In this document: positions 8,264 through 16,713 of the stretch, piece by piece | Layout of the letters: the number at the start of each line of letters is the position of its first letter | Numbering within the stretch: position 1 is the first letter of the stretch | Assembly: GCA_035063765.1 (NCBI GenBank) | Contig: JAPSFT010000009.1 | Location: 124,001 to 188,000 of the forward strand | Length of the DNA stretch: 64,000 nt | DNA from: Deltaproteobacteria bacterium | Lineage (GTDB): Bacteria; Myxococcota_A; UBA9160; PR03 | Direction of reading: 5' to 3' | Notes under the pieces: generated by a model | What the model was told of the DNA's origin: nothing | The model's input: only the letters and a program-made list of their open reading frames with translations | Database searches by the model: none | Translations under genes and position numbers: made by a program

Positions 8264-11116
8264 GTGTCCGTCCCTGGGCCCCGCGTGCTGACGCCGTCGC
8301 AAGCCGTTCGCCTCCTCGCCCTGCTCGCCGCCTCCGGGTTCGCGCTCGGCGCCGACTGTGGGGGTGGCACCGTGGCCCTTCCGGGCTCCGGCTCGGTCCT
8401 CTACGAGAGCCCGCAGGTGGATCCGCTCGCCCTCTCCGCCGACGGGACCCGTCTCTACGTGGCCAACACCACGAGCGGGACCCTGTCGGTGCTCGACGTC
8501 ACGAACCCGGCGAGCCCGCGCTTCCTTGCCGAGATCAAGGTCGGCCACGACCCGGTGGGCGTCGCGGTCCGGCCGAAGGCGGGTCCGGAGGAGGACGAGC
8601 TCGTCTTCGTCACGAACCACGTCTCGGACTCGATCAGCGTCGTGAGCCGTGCCCAGCTCGAGGTGGTCCAGACGATCCAGGCCCTCGACGCGAACGGGGT
8701 CACCACCACCGACGAGCCGGTGGGCATCGCCTTCGCCGGACCGGACCGGGCCTTCGTCGCGCTCGACCAGCCGAACCAGGTGCTGCGCCTCGACCTCGAC
8801 GCCGCCGGCACCGCCACCATCCATCCGACGCGGCTCGCGATCCGTGGCCAGGCCCCGCGCGCGCTGGCCGTGGCCGGCAACCGGCTCTACGTCGCGGCCT
8901 TCGAGTCGGGCAACGAGACCGAGCTCGGCACCTGCGCGCCGGGCGACCCGCGCGGCCTCGATCCGAACCCGGCGGCCCCCGACCAGGGCTGCGAGTTCGA
9001 GCTCACGCCGCAGTTCTTCCTGCAGTTCGCCCAGAGTCCGAACGTGGGCGGGCGCGTGATCCACGACACCGACGTGCCGGACCGCGACCTCTTCGTGTTC
9101 GACACCGACACGCTGGCGCCGGTCGCGACGATCGAGGGCGTCGGCACCCTGCTCTACGGTGTCGCAACGAGCCCGAGCGGCTCCCGCATCTACGTGACCA
9201 ACACGAACGCACGAAACCTCCAGAACGGCCTGCTCGCCCTCGGCAACCGCGCCTTCGAGAACCGGCTCAGCTACGTGGACTGCGTGGGCGGCTGCGCCTC
9301 GTTCTCGCCGCCGGTCCACGTCGACCTCGACGCGTCCGCGCCGGGCGCGCAGACCGTTCCGACGCCCTACGGAATCGCGGCGAGCGCCGACGGCGACACG
9401 CTGGTCGTGACCGCCGCCGGGTCGGACGGGCAGCCGGGGCTGCCGGGGCTCTTCACGCTCGATGGCGCCGGAACCGTGCTCGGAGCGGTGGTGACCGGTG
9501 CCATTCCGCAGGGCGTCGCCCTGCGCTCCGACCCCGCCACCGGCGCGGCCCGGACGGCCTATGTCCTCGACACGGTCCAGAGCCGCGTCACGGTGGTCGA
9601 CGTCTCGAACCCCGGAGCGCCCGCCACGCTCGCGGCGTTGGCGGTGGGCTCCGACCCCACGCCGGCCGCCGTGAGGCGCGGTCGCATCGCGTTCCACTCC
9701 GCACGCGGCTCGACCAGCGCGACCTTCGCGTGCGGGTCCTGCCACCCCGCCGGCAACGAGGACCAGCTCCTCTGGACGATCAACACCGCCGCCGGGCCGG
9801 GCGGCACGGACCCGAACGGGGCGGAGCCGGAGCCGCGCACGACGATGCCGATCCGAGGGCTCCGCGACACGCTCCCGCTCCACTGGGACGGCTCGCTCGG
9901 CGATCCCTTCCCCGGCGTGTTCGTGCCCGGCGACAGCGCGCCGGACTGCAGCCTCGCGGGCGGCGACCACGCCTGCTTCCGCGATCTGGTCGACGCGAGC
10001 CTCGCGGGCGTGATGTGCGACCCGACGAGCTGCCCGGTCGGCCCGTCGGGCCTGCCCGGCGCCCTCGACGGCGCACAGCGTGACGACATGGCGACCTTCC
10101 TCGGCGCCGTCTCCTACCCGCCCTCACCGGCGCGGCGGCCGACCGACGCGCTCACCGCTGCGGCCCTCCAGGGTGCCCGGGATTTCTTCACTGCGGACGA
10201 CGGCGGCGGCCTCGTCGGCCTGACCTGCGCCGACAACGCGGCCGGATGCCACTCCCTGCCGCTCGGCGTCGTCACCAACTCGTCGACCGTGGGCGGCTTC
10301 GACGCGCCGACCATGCGTGGCATGTGGGACCGGAGCCTCGTGTTCTCGAACGCCATCTTCTCGTCCCAGGAGGCGCTCGTCTACACGCAGGGCCTGTCGG
10401 GCGAGACGATCTGGAATCCCGCCGTGGGAATGACCGAGCGCGGCTCCTTCCTCGCCACCTTCCCGGCCGGCTTCCAGCCCGTCTACGGCGTGCCCGGGCC
10501 GGAGATCTGGGAGTTCATCACGCAGATGAGCGTCGGCCTGCCCGGCCTCACCGGCCGGCAGATCTCCCTCTCCGCTGCCACCGCCGCGCTGCCCGCCACC
10601 GTGGCCGCCATGGACCAGCTCGAGGCTGCGGCGGCGCTCGGCAAGGTCACCGCCGTGGCGAGCGTCGGCAGCGCCGGCCAGCTCCGCTACGTGCCCGCGA
10701 CGGGGAAGTGGACGAACCCGATGGGGAGCGTCGCCCTGACCGGAGCCGAGCTCCGCAGCACCGTCGGCGCCTCGGCCGACGTGGTCACGCTGACGGCCGA
10801 CCTGCCGGCGGGCGTCCAGGCGGGAGGAGCGCGCCAGCCGCTGCTCTCGCCGCTCCTGCCCGATCCGGGGCCGCCCGACGTGCCGCGGCCTGCCGCGGGC
10901 ACGACGGCGGTCGTGACCCTCGCCCAGTCCTACGTGGACCCCGCCGGCCGGGTGCTGGTGGACGGCGCGGCCTGCGCGGGCTGCTCCTTCACGCTGCCGG
11001 CACCGGGCGAGATCGAGCTCACGATCGCCCCGGTGCCCGCCGCCGGGCCCCACGTGGTCCAGGTGCTGAACCCGAACGGCCTCGCGAGCAACGAGATGCC
11101 GATCATCAGCCAGTAG
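8264..11116 (+). CDS. Secreted YVTN beta-propeller protein with cytochrome domain
   Basis: 950 residues from GTG 8264, chosen for the AGGAGGG eight bases upstream. A signal-like hydrophobic segment precedes repeated propeller blades of the type RLYVANTTSGTLSVLDV (residues about 45-450). A heme-binding CGSCH sits at 490-494. A second site near 655 reads C-x6-CH (CADNAAGCH) rather than CxxCH, followed by SLPLG as in di-heme MauG/peroxidase-like proteins. The C-terminus looks like an IPT/TIG-type beta-sandwich. The overall plan, a propeller joined to a cytochrome-peroxidase-like module, is known in secreted deltaproteobacterial proteins of unknown substrate. The irregular second heme motif is the odd point. 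Confidence 0.75.
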   Translation: MSVPGPRVLTPSQAVRLLALLAASGFALGADCGGGTVALPGSGSVLYESPQVDPLALSADGTRLYVANTTSGTLSVLDVTNPASPRFLAEIKVGHDPVGVAVRPKAGPEEDELVFVTNHVSDSISVVSRAQLEVVQTIQALDANGVTTTDEPVGIAFAGPDRAFVALDQPNQVLRLDLDAAGTATIHPTRLAIRGQAPRALAVAGNRLYVAAFESGNETELGTCAPGDPRGLDPNPAAPDQGCEFELTPQFFLQFAQSPNVGGRVIHDTDVPDRDLFVFDTDTLAPVATIEGVGTLLYGVATSPSGSRIYVTNTNARNLQNGLLALGNRAFENRLSYVDCVGGCASFSPPVHVDLDASAPGAQTVPTPYGIAASADGDTLVVTAAGSDGQPGLPGLFTLDGAGTVLGAVVTGAIPQGVALRSDPATGAARTAYVLDTVQSRVTVVDVSNPGAPATLAALAVGSDPTPAAVRRGRIAFHSARGSTSATFACGSCHPAGNEDQLLWTINTAAGPGGTDPNGAEPEPRTTMPIRGLRDTLPLHWDGSLGDPFPGVFVPGDSAPDCSLAGGDHACFRDLVDASLAGVMCDPTSCPVGPSGLPGALDGAQRDDMATFLGAVSYPPSPARRPTDALTAAALQGARDFFTADDGGGLVGLTCADNAAGCHSLPLGVVTNSSTVGGFDAPTMRGMWDRSLVFSNAIFSSQEALVYTQGLSGETIWNPAVGMTERGSFLATFPAGFQPVYGVPGPEIWEFITQMSVGLPGLTGRQISLSAATAALPATVAAMDQLEAAAALGKVTAVASVGSAGQLRYVPATGKWTNPMGSVALTGAELRSTVGASADVVTLTADLPAGVQAGGARQPLLSPLLPDPGPPDVPRPAAGTTAVVTLAQSYVDPAGRVLVDGAACAGCSFTLPAPGEIELTIAPVPAAGPHVVQVLNPNGLASNEMPIISQ

Positions 11117-11233
11117 GCGCCGCGACGAGTCCGGTGGAGCTCCACCGCCTGGCGGGGGCTCTCGCCGGCGCGCGTCCCGGATGGAGCCGATCCGGGACGC
11201 GCTCCGACACGGGACGGACGTCGCGTGTCCGCC

Positions 11234-11262
11234 TTGACCCTCGAAAAGCTGTATTCTAGGCT
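11234..11262 (+). promoter_or_regulatory. Possible sigma70-type promoter before the DUF2249 gene
   Basis: TTGACC at 11234-11239 is followed after 17 bases by TAGGCT (11257-11262), in an AT-richer patch of an otherwise GC-rich intergenic region. It would leave a leader of about 90 bases before the start at 11361. The -10 match is weak. Confidence 0.3.
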
Positions 11263-11313
11263 CCTCTTTTCGGGAATGGCCACGATGCGCCCCGTGCCTT
11301 CACCGGATTCACC

Positions 11314-11343
11314 GGCCATCAGCGGCCATCAGCGGCCATCAGC
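11314..11343. repeat. Three tandem copies of a 10-base repeat
   Basis: The decamer GGCCATCAGC occurs three times in a row in the leader of the DUF2249 gene, ending 17 bases before its start codon. It may be simple slippage or a leader element. Confidence 0.8.
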
Positions 11344-11360
11344 AGACGGGAGCAGCGAGA

Positions 11361-11618
11361 ATGTCTCGAGACGACCTGCAGATCCTCGACGAGAACACCC
11401 ATCCCTTCGACGCCCGCGGCGTCGCGCGGCGCTTCCGCCATTCGGCGATCTTCGGTGCGCTCGGCGCCCTGCAGCCCGGCGAGACGATGCGCTTCCTGAA
11501 CGACCACGATCCGCTGCCGCTGCTCGACCAGATCCGCGGCCGCTTCGGCGAGCAGGTGGACATCCGCTACGTGCGCCGCGATCCCGGCGCGATCGTCATC
11601 GACTTCACGATCCGCTGA
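11361..11618 (+). CDS. DUF2249 domain protein
   Basis: 85 residues, the usual size for a stand-alone DUF2249 domain. The C-terminal half (MRFLNDHDPLPLLDQI and so on to VIDFTIR) carries the family pattern of a small alpha/beta domain related to SirA/TusA-like folds. The N-terminal LDENTHPFDARGVARRFRH holds the second conserved part. DUF2249 proteins often occur near nitrogen-oxide or oxygen-responsive respiratory genes, but their biochemical role is not established. Its 3' end overlaps that of the convergent serine hydrolase gene by 14 bases. Confidence 0.8.
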   Translation: MSRDDLQILDENTHPFDARGVARRFRHSAIFGALGALQPGETMRFLNDHDPLPLLDQIRGRFGEQVDIRYVRRDPGAIVIDFTIR

Positions 11619-12792
11619 GGCGAGCGGGAGCCGATCCGCCGCGCCGCTCCGCGTAGACGGCGTCGACGAGCGCCCGGTTGCGGGAGCTCTGCCAGCGCGG
11701 GATCACGTGGTTCATCACGTAGCCGAAGCCGATCCGGGCCGCGGGGTCGGCGAAGCCGAGCGCGCCGCCGGTGCCGAAGTGCCCGAAGCTGCGCGGGTTC
11801 GGGCCGAAGGGCCGGCGCGGGGTGGTCGGGGTGAAGCCGAGCCCGAAGGTGGCCTCGTCGCGCAGGATCGGACACGGGCCGGTCGACTGCGGGCGGGTGG
11901 CCTCGCGGAGGAGGTCGTGCGACACGAGGCGGTCGCGCTCGGCGAGGGCGGCGTAGATCGTGGCGATGCCCCGCGCGCTGCCGTGTCCGCTCGTCGAGCC
12001 GAGCGGGAGGGCCCGCCATCGCGGTGTGTTGACCAGCCCGATGGAGGAGTAGCCCGGCGGGTTCAGGTGGGCGAGCGCGCTCATGGCCGCGTCACCGCCG
12101 AGCGTGGCCATCCGATCGGCGTCGAGGGAGGGGATGGGCGCCGCCGGGGACCAGATCACGTCCGCGCAGCGATGCTGCTGCGAGGCAGGCACCCCGAAAT
12201 GGACCTCGGCGCCGAGCGGCTCCGCGAGCGCGCGCAGCGCGTCGCCGGGACGGGTCGCGGTGACGCGGTGGACCAGCTCGCCCGCGATGTGCCCGAAGGT
12301 GTTCGTGTGGTAGGCGTGGCGGCTCCCGGGCGGGAACCACGCCTCGGTGGCGGCGATCGCTCCGGTCATCCGGCCCCAGTCGAAGAGCTCGTCGTCGTGA
12401 AGGCGCTCGCGGATGGCGGGCACCCCGGCCTGGTGGCACAGGACGTGGCGCAGGGTCGCGCCCGCCTTGCCGCGGGTCGCGAACTCGGGCCACAGCGAGC
12501 CGACCGGGTCGTCGAGCCCGACGAGCCCGGCGTCGATGCTGCGCAGCAGGAGCAGGGCGAGGAAGGACTTGCCCACCGAGTAGAAGTCGCAGAGCGTGTC
12601 GTGGGTCCACGCGCGGGTCCGGGCCTCGTCGGCCCAGCCGCCGACGAGATCGACGACGACCTCGCCGGCGTGGATCACGCAGACCGCGGCGCCGACCTCG
12701 CCGCGATCCGTGAAGTTGGCCCGGAAGGCGCTCCGGACCGGCTCGAAGGCGGGGTCGCACGCCCCACGGATCTCGGGCTCCACGTCACCCAC
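11605..12792 (-). CDS. Beta-lactamase-family serine hydrolase (esterase-like)
   Basis: 395 residues, no signal peptide. The SxxK motif is S72-V-G-K75 (FYSVGKSF), the general-base Tyr motif is around Y161 (AYHTNTFGH), and a third-motif-like HFGTGGALG lies near the C-terminus. This is the pattern of family VIII carboxylesterases and class C beta-lactamase-like hydrolases (EstB type). The lack of a signal peptide points to a cytoplasmic esterase rather than a beta-lactamase. The substrate cannot be told from sequence. The gene stands alone and converges on the DUF2249 gene. Confidence 0.85.
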   Translation of the reverse strand: MGDVEPEIRGACDPAFEPVRSAFRANFTDRGEVGAAVCVIHAGEVVVDLVGGWADEARTRAWTHDTLCDFYSVGKSFLALLLLRSIDAGLVGLDDPVGSLWPEFATRGKAGATLRHVLCHQAGVPAIRERLHDDELFDWGRMTGAIAATEAWFPPGSRHAYHTNTFGHIAGELVHRVTATRPGDALRALAEPLGAEVHFGVPASQQHRCADVIWSPAAPIPSLDADRMATLGGDAAMSALAHLNPPGYSSIGLVNTPRWRALPLGSTSGHGSARGIATIYAALAERDRLVSHDLLREATRPQSTGPCPILRDEATFGLGFTPTTPRRPFGPNPRSFGHFGTGGALGFADPAARIGFGYVMNHVIPRWQSSRNRALVDAVYAERRGGSAPARLSGS

Positions 12793-12879
12793 CAGGAGGG
12801 GCTGGCAGGATAGGACCGCGCTCCCCGCGCGGCGAGACGGAGCGGGCGGGCGGGCATTGCCGCGGGCGGTGCCAGCCGG

Positions 12880-13563
12880 CTAGATCCAGGCGAGCGCCCG
12901 GCGCAGGATCGCGGTGGCGTCGCGCTGCGCGCACGCTCCGTGGGCCACGATCAGCCGCTCCGGCTGCCAGTCGAGCAGCCGTGCGCGCGCCGCGCGCGCC
13001 GGCCCGCGGCGCCGGAAGGTGACCCGCCACTCCCGCGGCGTGCTCCCGCGCTCGCCGACCAGGCCGTCGAGGCGCATCGCGAGCCCGCGCCAGCCCCCGA
13101 TCGGCGCGTGCCGCTGCACCAGGTCGCCGACGATCGCCGTACGTGAAGGCCGGTGCAGGAAGACGACCTCCGTCAACGCGCGCGAGCCGCGGAAGACCGC
13201 CTGGTCGATCTCGCCGGCCCAGCCCGGGTCGGGCGCGTCGCCGAGCTCGGCGGCGAAGAGGAGGTCGGGGCGGCGCGCGGCCAGCTCGGGCGGCGCGTGC
13301 AGCCGCGCCTGCGGCCAGCGCGCGGCCCAGTCGGAGAGGAAGAGATGGTGGATCCTGTTCGGCGACACGATCTCCCGGACCGGTCCCAGGGCGTCCACGG
13401 CGGCGGCGAGAGCCGGCGTCAGCGCCACCGGCGACCAGACCCACAGGTCCCCGCTCGCCAGGCGCGCCACCGCCATCCGCGTGGGATACGGGAAGCCGTA
13501 GAAGGAGACCGTGGGCCCTTCGGCGAGGTAGAGGGCGGGGGCGAACGCAGCGAGAGCGGTCAT
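12880..13563 (-). CDS. DUF4336 domain protein
   Basis: 227 residues. The sequence fits the DUF4336 family (distant metallo-beta-lactamase fold): PTRMAVARLASGDLWVWSPVAL near the N-terminus, then IVSPNRIHHLFLSDW, and HRPSRTAIVGDLVQ in the second half. The classical HxHxDH zinc motif is absent, as usual for this family, so catalytic activity is not assured. I took the ATG at 13563 because the upstream extension has atypical composition. It is divergently arranged from hsp20. Function unknown. Confidence 0.7.
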   Translation of the reverse strand: MTALAAFAPALYLAEGPTVSFYGFPYPTRMAVARLASGDLWVWSPVALTPALAAAVDALGPVREIVSPNRIHHLFLSDWAARWPQARLHAPPELAARRPDLLFAAELGDAPDPGWAGEIDQAVFRGSRALTEVVFLHRPSRTAIVGDLVQRHAPIGGWRGLAMRLDGLVGERGSTPREWRVTFRRRGPARAARARLLDWQPERLIVAHGACAQRDATAILRRALAWI

Positions 13564-13730
13564 GGCGTACACGCTAGCGGCGCCTGGCGCGCCGCGACGC
13601 CCGCTACCGCGAACGACCCGCGGGGTGCGATCCCGAGGATCCCCGCTCGAGGGCTTGCCTCGGCCGGCTCCGGAACCAGAGTGACCGTGGCCCGGCAAGC
13701 CCCCAACCCGCCGGGCGAGGAGGATCGAGA

Positions 13731-14177
13731 ATGGCAGAGCGAAAGCGCGAGCGCGCGCTCGAGACCTGGAGCCCGTTCCGGGAGTTCGGCTTCGGCGGCC
13801 TCGGCCGCGTCTTCGACGACCTGCTGGCCGAGCGGTCGCCGGCCGGGCGCTGGGCGCCGGCGCTCGACGTCACCGAGAGCGACGGCACCTGGGTGCTCAC
13901 GATGGAGCTGCCCGGCGCCAAGCGCGAGGACGTGAGCATCGAGGTGCACGAAGACCTGCTCACGATCCGCGGCGAGAAGAAGAGCGAGCGCGAGGAGAAG
14001 GACGAGAAGCGCCACTACGTGGAGCGGAGCTACGGGAGCTTCAGCCGCTCGCTCCGGCTCCCCGCCCAGGTGGACGCCGAGCGGATCAAGGCCGGCTTCA
14101 AGGACGGCGTGCTCACGATCGAGGTCCCCAAGACCGAGGCGCAGAAGCCGAAGCTGATCGACATCAAGTCCGCCTGA
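13731..14177 (+). CDS. Small heat shock protein, Hsp20/alpha-crystallin family
   Basis: 148 residues. The alpha-crystallin domain spans about 43-135: ALDVTESDGTWVLTMELPGAKREDVSIEV, then GSFSRSLRLP and FKDGVLTIEVPK (the conserved GVLT). The short N-terminus (FREFGFGGLGRVFDDLL) is typical of bacterial Hsp20. It is an ATP-independent holdase that binds unfolding proteins in the cytoplasm. A GAGGA Shine-Dalgarno precedes the ATG. The gene is monocistronic, followed by a strong hairpin terminator. I see no CIRCE or ROSE-like element upstream. Confidence 0.93.
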   Translation: MAERKRERALETWSPFREFGFGGLGRVFDDLLAERSPAGRWAPALDVTESDGTWVLTMELPGAKREDVSIEVHEDLLTIRGEKKSEREEKDEKRHYVERSYGSFSRSLRLPAQVDAERIKAGFKDGVLTIEVPKTEAQKPKLIDIKSA

Positions 14178-14192
14178 ACCCGGCGCGGCCGG

Positions 14193-14218
14193 GCGCGCTG
14201 CCCGTTCGGGCAGCGCGC
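14193..14218 (+). terminator. Hairpin terminator after hsp20
   Basis: Perfect 11-base-pair stem (GCGCGCTGCCC with its complement GGGCAGCGCGC) around a four-base loop GTTC, 15 bases after the hsp20 stop. Only a short TT follows, so it is a stem-strong, U-poor terminator. Confidence 0.7.
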
Positions 14219-14321
14219 TTCCGGCCTGCGGCCCGGGGCCCCGTCCGTCCCCTGCGCCAGCGGCTGCTGCCGCGCCGGCGCCGCTTCCCCTCCGGGGTCG
14301 CGATCGCAGCCCAGGAATGTC

Positions 14322-14351
14322 TTGACAGTCGCCTGCGGCGCGTGCGAGAAT
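14322..14351 (+). promoter_or_regulatory. Sigma70-like promoter of the TetR/diiron operon
   Basis: A perfect -35 TTGACA (14322-14327) is followed after 18 bases by GAGAAT (14346-14351). The -10 overlaps the first palindrome (14348-14364), which would let the TetR protein block the promoter. Confidence 0.55.
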
Positions 14352-14364
14352 CAGAACCTGATTC
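14348..14364. promoter_or_regulatory. Palindromic operator GAATCAG-AAC-CTGATTC
   Basis: Perfect inverted repeat with 7-base arms and a 3-base centre, placed on the -10 region upstream of the TetR gene. The size and position are typical of a TetR-family operator. Confidence 0.65.
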
Positions 14365-14368
14365 GTAG

Positions 14369-14390
14369 TTATCAAAATTCATATTGATAA
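14369..14390. promoter_or_regulatory. Second inverted repeat TTATCA-N10-TGATAA
   Basis: Six-base arms separated by ten bases within a strikingly AT-rich segment, 24 bases before the TetR start codon. It could be a second repressor site or the site of another regulator. Confidence 0.5.
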
Positions 14391-14414
14391 ACAGATAGAT
14401 ATGAGCTTCATGCG

Positions 14415-15068
14415 ATGAGGGAGCGGATTCACTGGGTCCGCCGCGTCCACCAGGCGCGGAGCGCCGCCACGCTCCAGCGCATGCTCGACAGCGCCGAGGA
14501 GCTGATCAGCGAGAAGGGCTTCGCGGACGTGCCGGTGGCGGAGATCGCGCGGCGGGCGGGCTTCTCGGTCGGCGCGGTCTACGCCCGCTTCCGGGACAAG
14601 GACGCGCTCCTCCGCTGCCTCGAGGACCGGCTGATCCAGGAGACCCGCGCCACCGCCGATGCCGCCCTCGATCCGGCGCGCTGGAAGGGCGCCTCGATCG
14701 CCGAGATCGCCGAGGAGCTGATCGCCTTCCTGGTGCAGATCCACCGGGAACGGCTCGGCATCCTGCGCGAGCTCCTGGGGCGGGCGCACGCCGAGCCGGA
14801 GGCGGGAGTGCAGATCGAGCAGACGATCGCCTACATCTGCGAGCGCCTGCACGCGCTCCTGCTCGAGCGCCCGGAGGAGATCCATCATCCCGAGCCGGCG
14901 CTGGCCGCGCGCTTCGCCGGCCACCTGGTGCTCGGCGCGCTGAACGAGGCGGTCCTGTTCTCCGGGCCCGGTGCCTCCGGCGTGCCGCGATCCGACGCGA
15001 AGCTGGCCCGCGAGCTGACGCGCGCCTTCCTGGGCTACCTCGGTGTGAGGGAGCCCGCGGTCCGGTGA
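14415..15068 (+). CDS. TetR-family transcriptional regulator of the diiron operon
   Basis: 217 residues. The helix-turn-helix is at about 17-65 (ATLQRMLDSAEELISEKG, then VAEIARRAGFSVGAVYARF), the canonical TetR layout. The C-terminal ligand domain is helical and unlike common subfamilies, so the ligand is unknown. It is the first gene of a four-gene run with gaps of 30, 24 and 19 bases, so it very likely autoregulates and controls the downstream SCP2-like and diiron genes through the palindromes at 14348-14390. A hydrophobic or lipid-like ligand would fit the SCP2-like neighbour, but that is inference. Confidence 0.9.
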   Translation: MRERIHWVRRVHQARSAATLQRMLDSAEELISEKGFADVPVAEIARRAGFSVGAVYARFRDKDALLRCLEDRLIQETRATADAALDPARWKGASIAEIAEELIAFLVQIHRERLGILRELLGRAHAEPEAGVQIEQTIAYICERLHALLLERPEEIHHPEPALAARFAGHLVLGALNEAVLFSGPGASGVPRSDAKLARELTRAFLGYLGVREPAVR

Positions 15069-15098
15069 TCGACCCCAGCGAAACGGAGCACACGAGCC

Positions 15099-15536
15099 AT
15101 GGCGTTCAAGTTCCCGTCTCTCGACTTCTTCCGCGAGCTGGCCCGCCGCATGAACGCGGACCGGGCCACCTTCGAGAAGCTCGGCTTCTGCGACACCGTG
15201 ATGGGGGTGCGGGTGCAGGGCCCGACGCCGCACCTCTACGCGCTGACCTTCGAGGTGTTCGACTGCAGCGACGTCCGTGAGATCGGCGACGCGCGCGAAG
15301 CCGAGCTCGACTTCACCCTCGAGGCTCCCCTCGAGCTGTGGCGCGCGATGCTCGAGTCGATCTGCGAGCACGGCCGCCCCGCGCCCGAGTACACGCTCAA
15401 CAGCCTCTCGCACCTCGGCAACCGCATGCGCGTGGTCTACGACGACCCCGAGGGCCACGACAAGCTCTATCGCTTCATGGCGACCCTGCAGGCCTACTTC
15501 GACAACGCCCGCGATCTCGAGATCGAGTGGGCCTGA
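15099..15536 (+). CDS. SCP2-like small protein
   Basis: 145 residues, no signal peptide. The order of elements (FPSLDFFRELARRMNAD helix, a beta-rich middle, LEAPLELWRAMLESI, then NRMRVVYDDPEGHDKLYRFM and a last helix) resembles the sterol-carrier-protein-2 domain, which holds a hydrophobic ligand in a tunnel. It sits between the TetR gene and the diiron gene pair. Possible roles are to deliver a fatty or aromatic substrate to the diiron enzyme or to act as its effector subunit. The SCP2 assignment is by pattern only. Confidence 0.65.
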   Translation: MAFKFPSLDFFRELARRMNADRATFEKLGFCDTVMGVRVQGPTPHLYALTFEVFDCSDVREIGDAREAELDFTLEAPLELWRAMLESICEHGRPAPEYTLNSLSHLGNRMRVVYDDPEGHDKLYRFMATLQAYFDNARDLEIEWA

Positions 15537-15560
15537 GCCCCCTTCGGAGGTGACGACGAG

Positions 15561-16694
15561 ATGAGCTACTACGGCACCAACGACTACTCCTACAACTCCG
15601 ACTTCTCGCTCCGCGTCCGTGACATGAAGAAGGGCAACCTCGACCTCGGCTGGCTCGAGCAGGCGCGCGAGCGGGTCGAGGTGCGTCCGCGCGATCGCCG
15701 GCGCGGCCTCGAGGTCTCCGACTGCGAGGTGGGCCCCTACGCGATCGACGCGCTCGAGGACGTCGTGCGCGACAACCGCGGCCTGGCGCCGCGGGGCGCG
15801 ATCCTCCCGGCCGGCTACCAGCCCGACCTCGGACCCGACCTGAACAAGCGGACCGACGTCTGGGCCTACCGCGTCCAGCGCTACTGGGAAGAGGCCGTGA
15901 GCCGGCAGTGGAACGTCTCGACCGACGTTCCCTGGCGGGACATGGACAAGTACGAGATCCCGCTCGACATCGAGATCGCCTTCTGCCAGCTCTGCACGCT
16001 CCTCGCCGAGGTCGAGATGATCGCGACCGACCTGCCGGCGAAGTGGAGCCACCACATGAACTCCTACTTCCAGGAGGTGAAGGGCTTCATCGCGACGCAG
16101 TGCATGGACGAGGCCCGCCACACCGAGGTGTTCCGCAAGCGCGCCCTGGCCGGCGGCGTCGGCCTGCTGCGGGCGAGCGCGCGCAGCGAGCACGCGCTGA
16201 AGGGCATCCTCGAGGCCGACAGCTACAGCGAGGGCAGCGTCTTCATGCACGTGCTCGGCGAGGGCTTCGTGCTCACGCTGTTCCGCTCGAGCGAGTTCAT
16301 CTCGCCCACGCCCGTCGAGCAGCGGATGTTCCAGCTCGTGATGCAGGACGAGGCGCGGCACGTCTCCTACGGCCTGCAGCACCTCAAGTACCTGATGGAC
16401 AAGGCTCCCGAGCACCGGGCCCAGATCAACATGTTCCTCGACGAGGCCGAGCAGCTCCTCACGGGCCTGTTCAACTCGGAGCAGCTCGAGGCGATGATCG
16501 TGCTCGGCGGCAAGGGGACGAGTCCGGAGTGCATCCGGCGCGGGATCGAGGTCGTGGGCGCCTTCCAGGGCAAGCAGATCCTCGAGTACTTCCAGCGCTG
16601 CGAGCGCGCGGGCCTTCCCGAGCGCAAGGAGCGCAGCCCGCTGCTCGCGCTCCAGCACCAGATGCTCGCCGCACTCCAGGCCGCCGCCATCTGA
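15561..16694 (+). CDS. Ferritin-like diiron carboxylate protein (catalytic subunit candidate)
   Basis: 377 residues. Ligand motifs of a ribonucleotide-reductase-R2-like diiron site are in order: E150/E152 (LLAEVEMIATDLPAKW), E184 with H187 (MDEARHTEV), E234 (LGEGFVLT) and E264 with H267 (MQDEARHVSYG). Thus there are two Glu-x-x-His pairs with about 30-residue spacing in each half. It lacks the radical-Tyr context of R2 and is longer than ferritins; an oxygen-activating oxidase or oxygenase is likely, substrate unknown. A good GGAGGTG precedes the ATG. It is followed at 19 bases by a paralogue of nearly equal length in which all these ligands are lost, suggesting an alpha/beta heteromer. Confidence 0.85.
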   Translation: MSYYGTNDYSYNSDFSLRVRDMKKGNLDLGWLEQARERVEVRPRDRRRGLEVSDCEVGPYAIDALEDVVRDNRGLAPRGAILPAGYQPDLGPDLNKRTDVWAYRVQRYWEEAVSRQWNVSTDVPWRDMDKYEIPLDIEIAFCQLCTLLAEVEMIATDLPAKWSHHMNSYFQEVKGFIATQCMDEARHTEVFRKRALAGGVGLLRASARSEHALKGILEADSYSEGSVFMHVLGEGFVLTLFRSSEFISPTPVEQRMFQLVMQDEARHVSYGLQHLKYLMDKAPEHRAQINMFLDEAEQLLTGLFNSEQLEAMIVLGGKGTSPECIRRGIEVVGAFQGKQILEYFQRCERAGLPERKERSPLLALQHQMLAALQAAAI

Positions 16695-16713
16695 CCCGAC
16701 GGAGGAACCTCCC

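Noticed and set aside
12880-13563. Calling the DUF4336 protein a metallo-beta-lactamase
   Set aside because: It lacks the HxHxDH zinc motif; only a distant fold similarity is expected.
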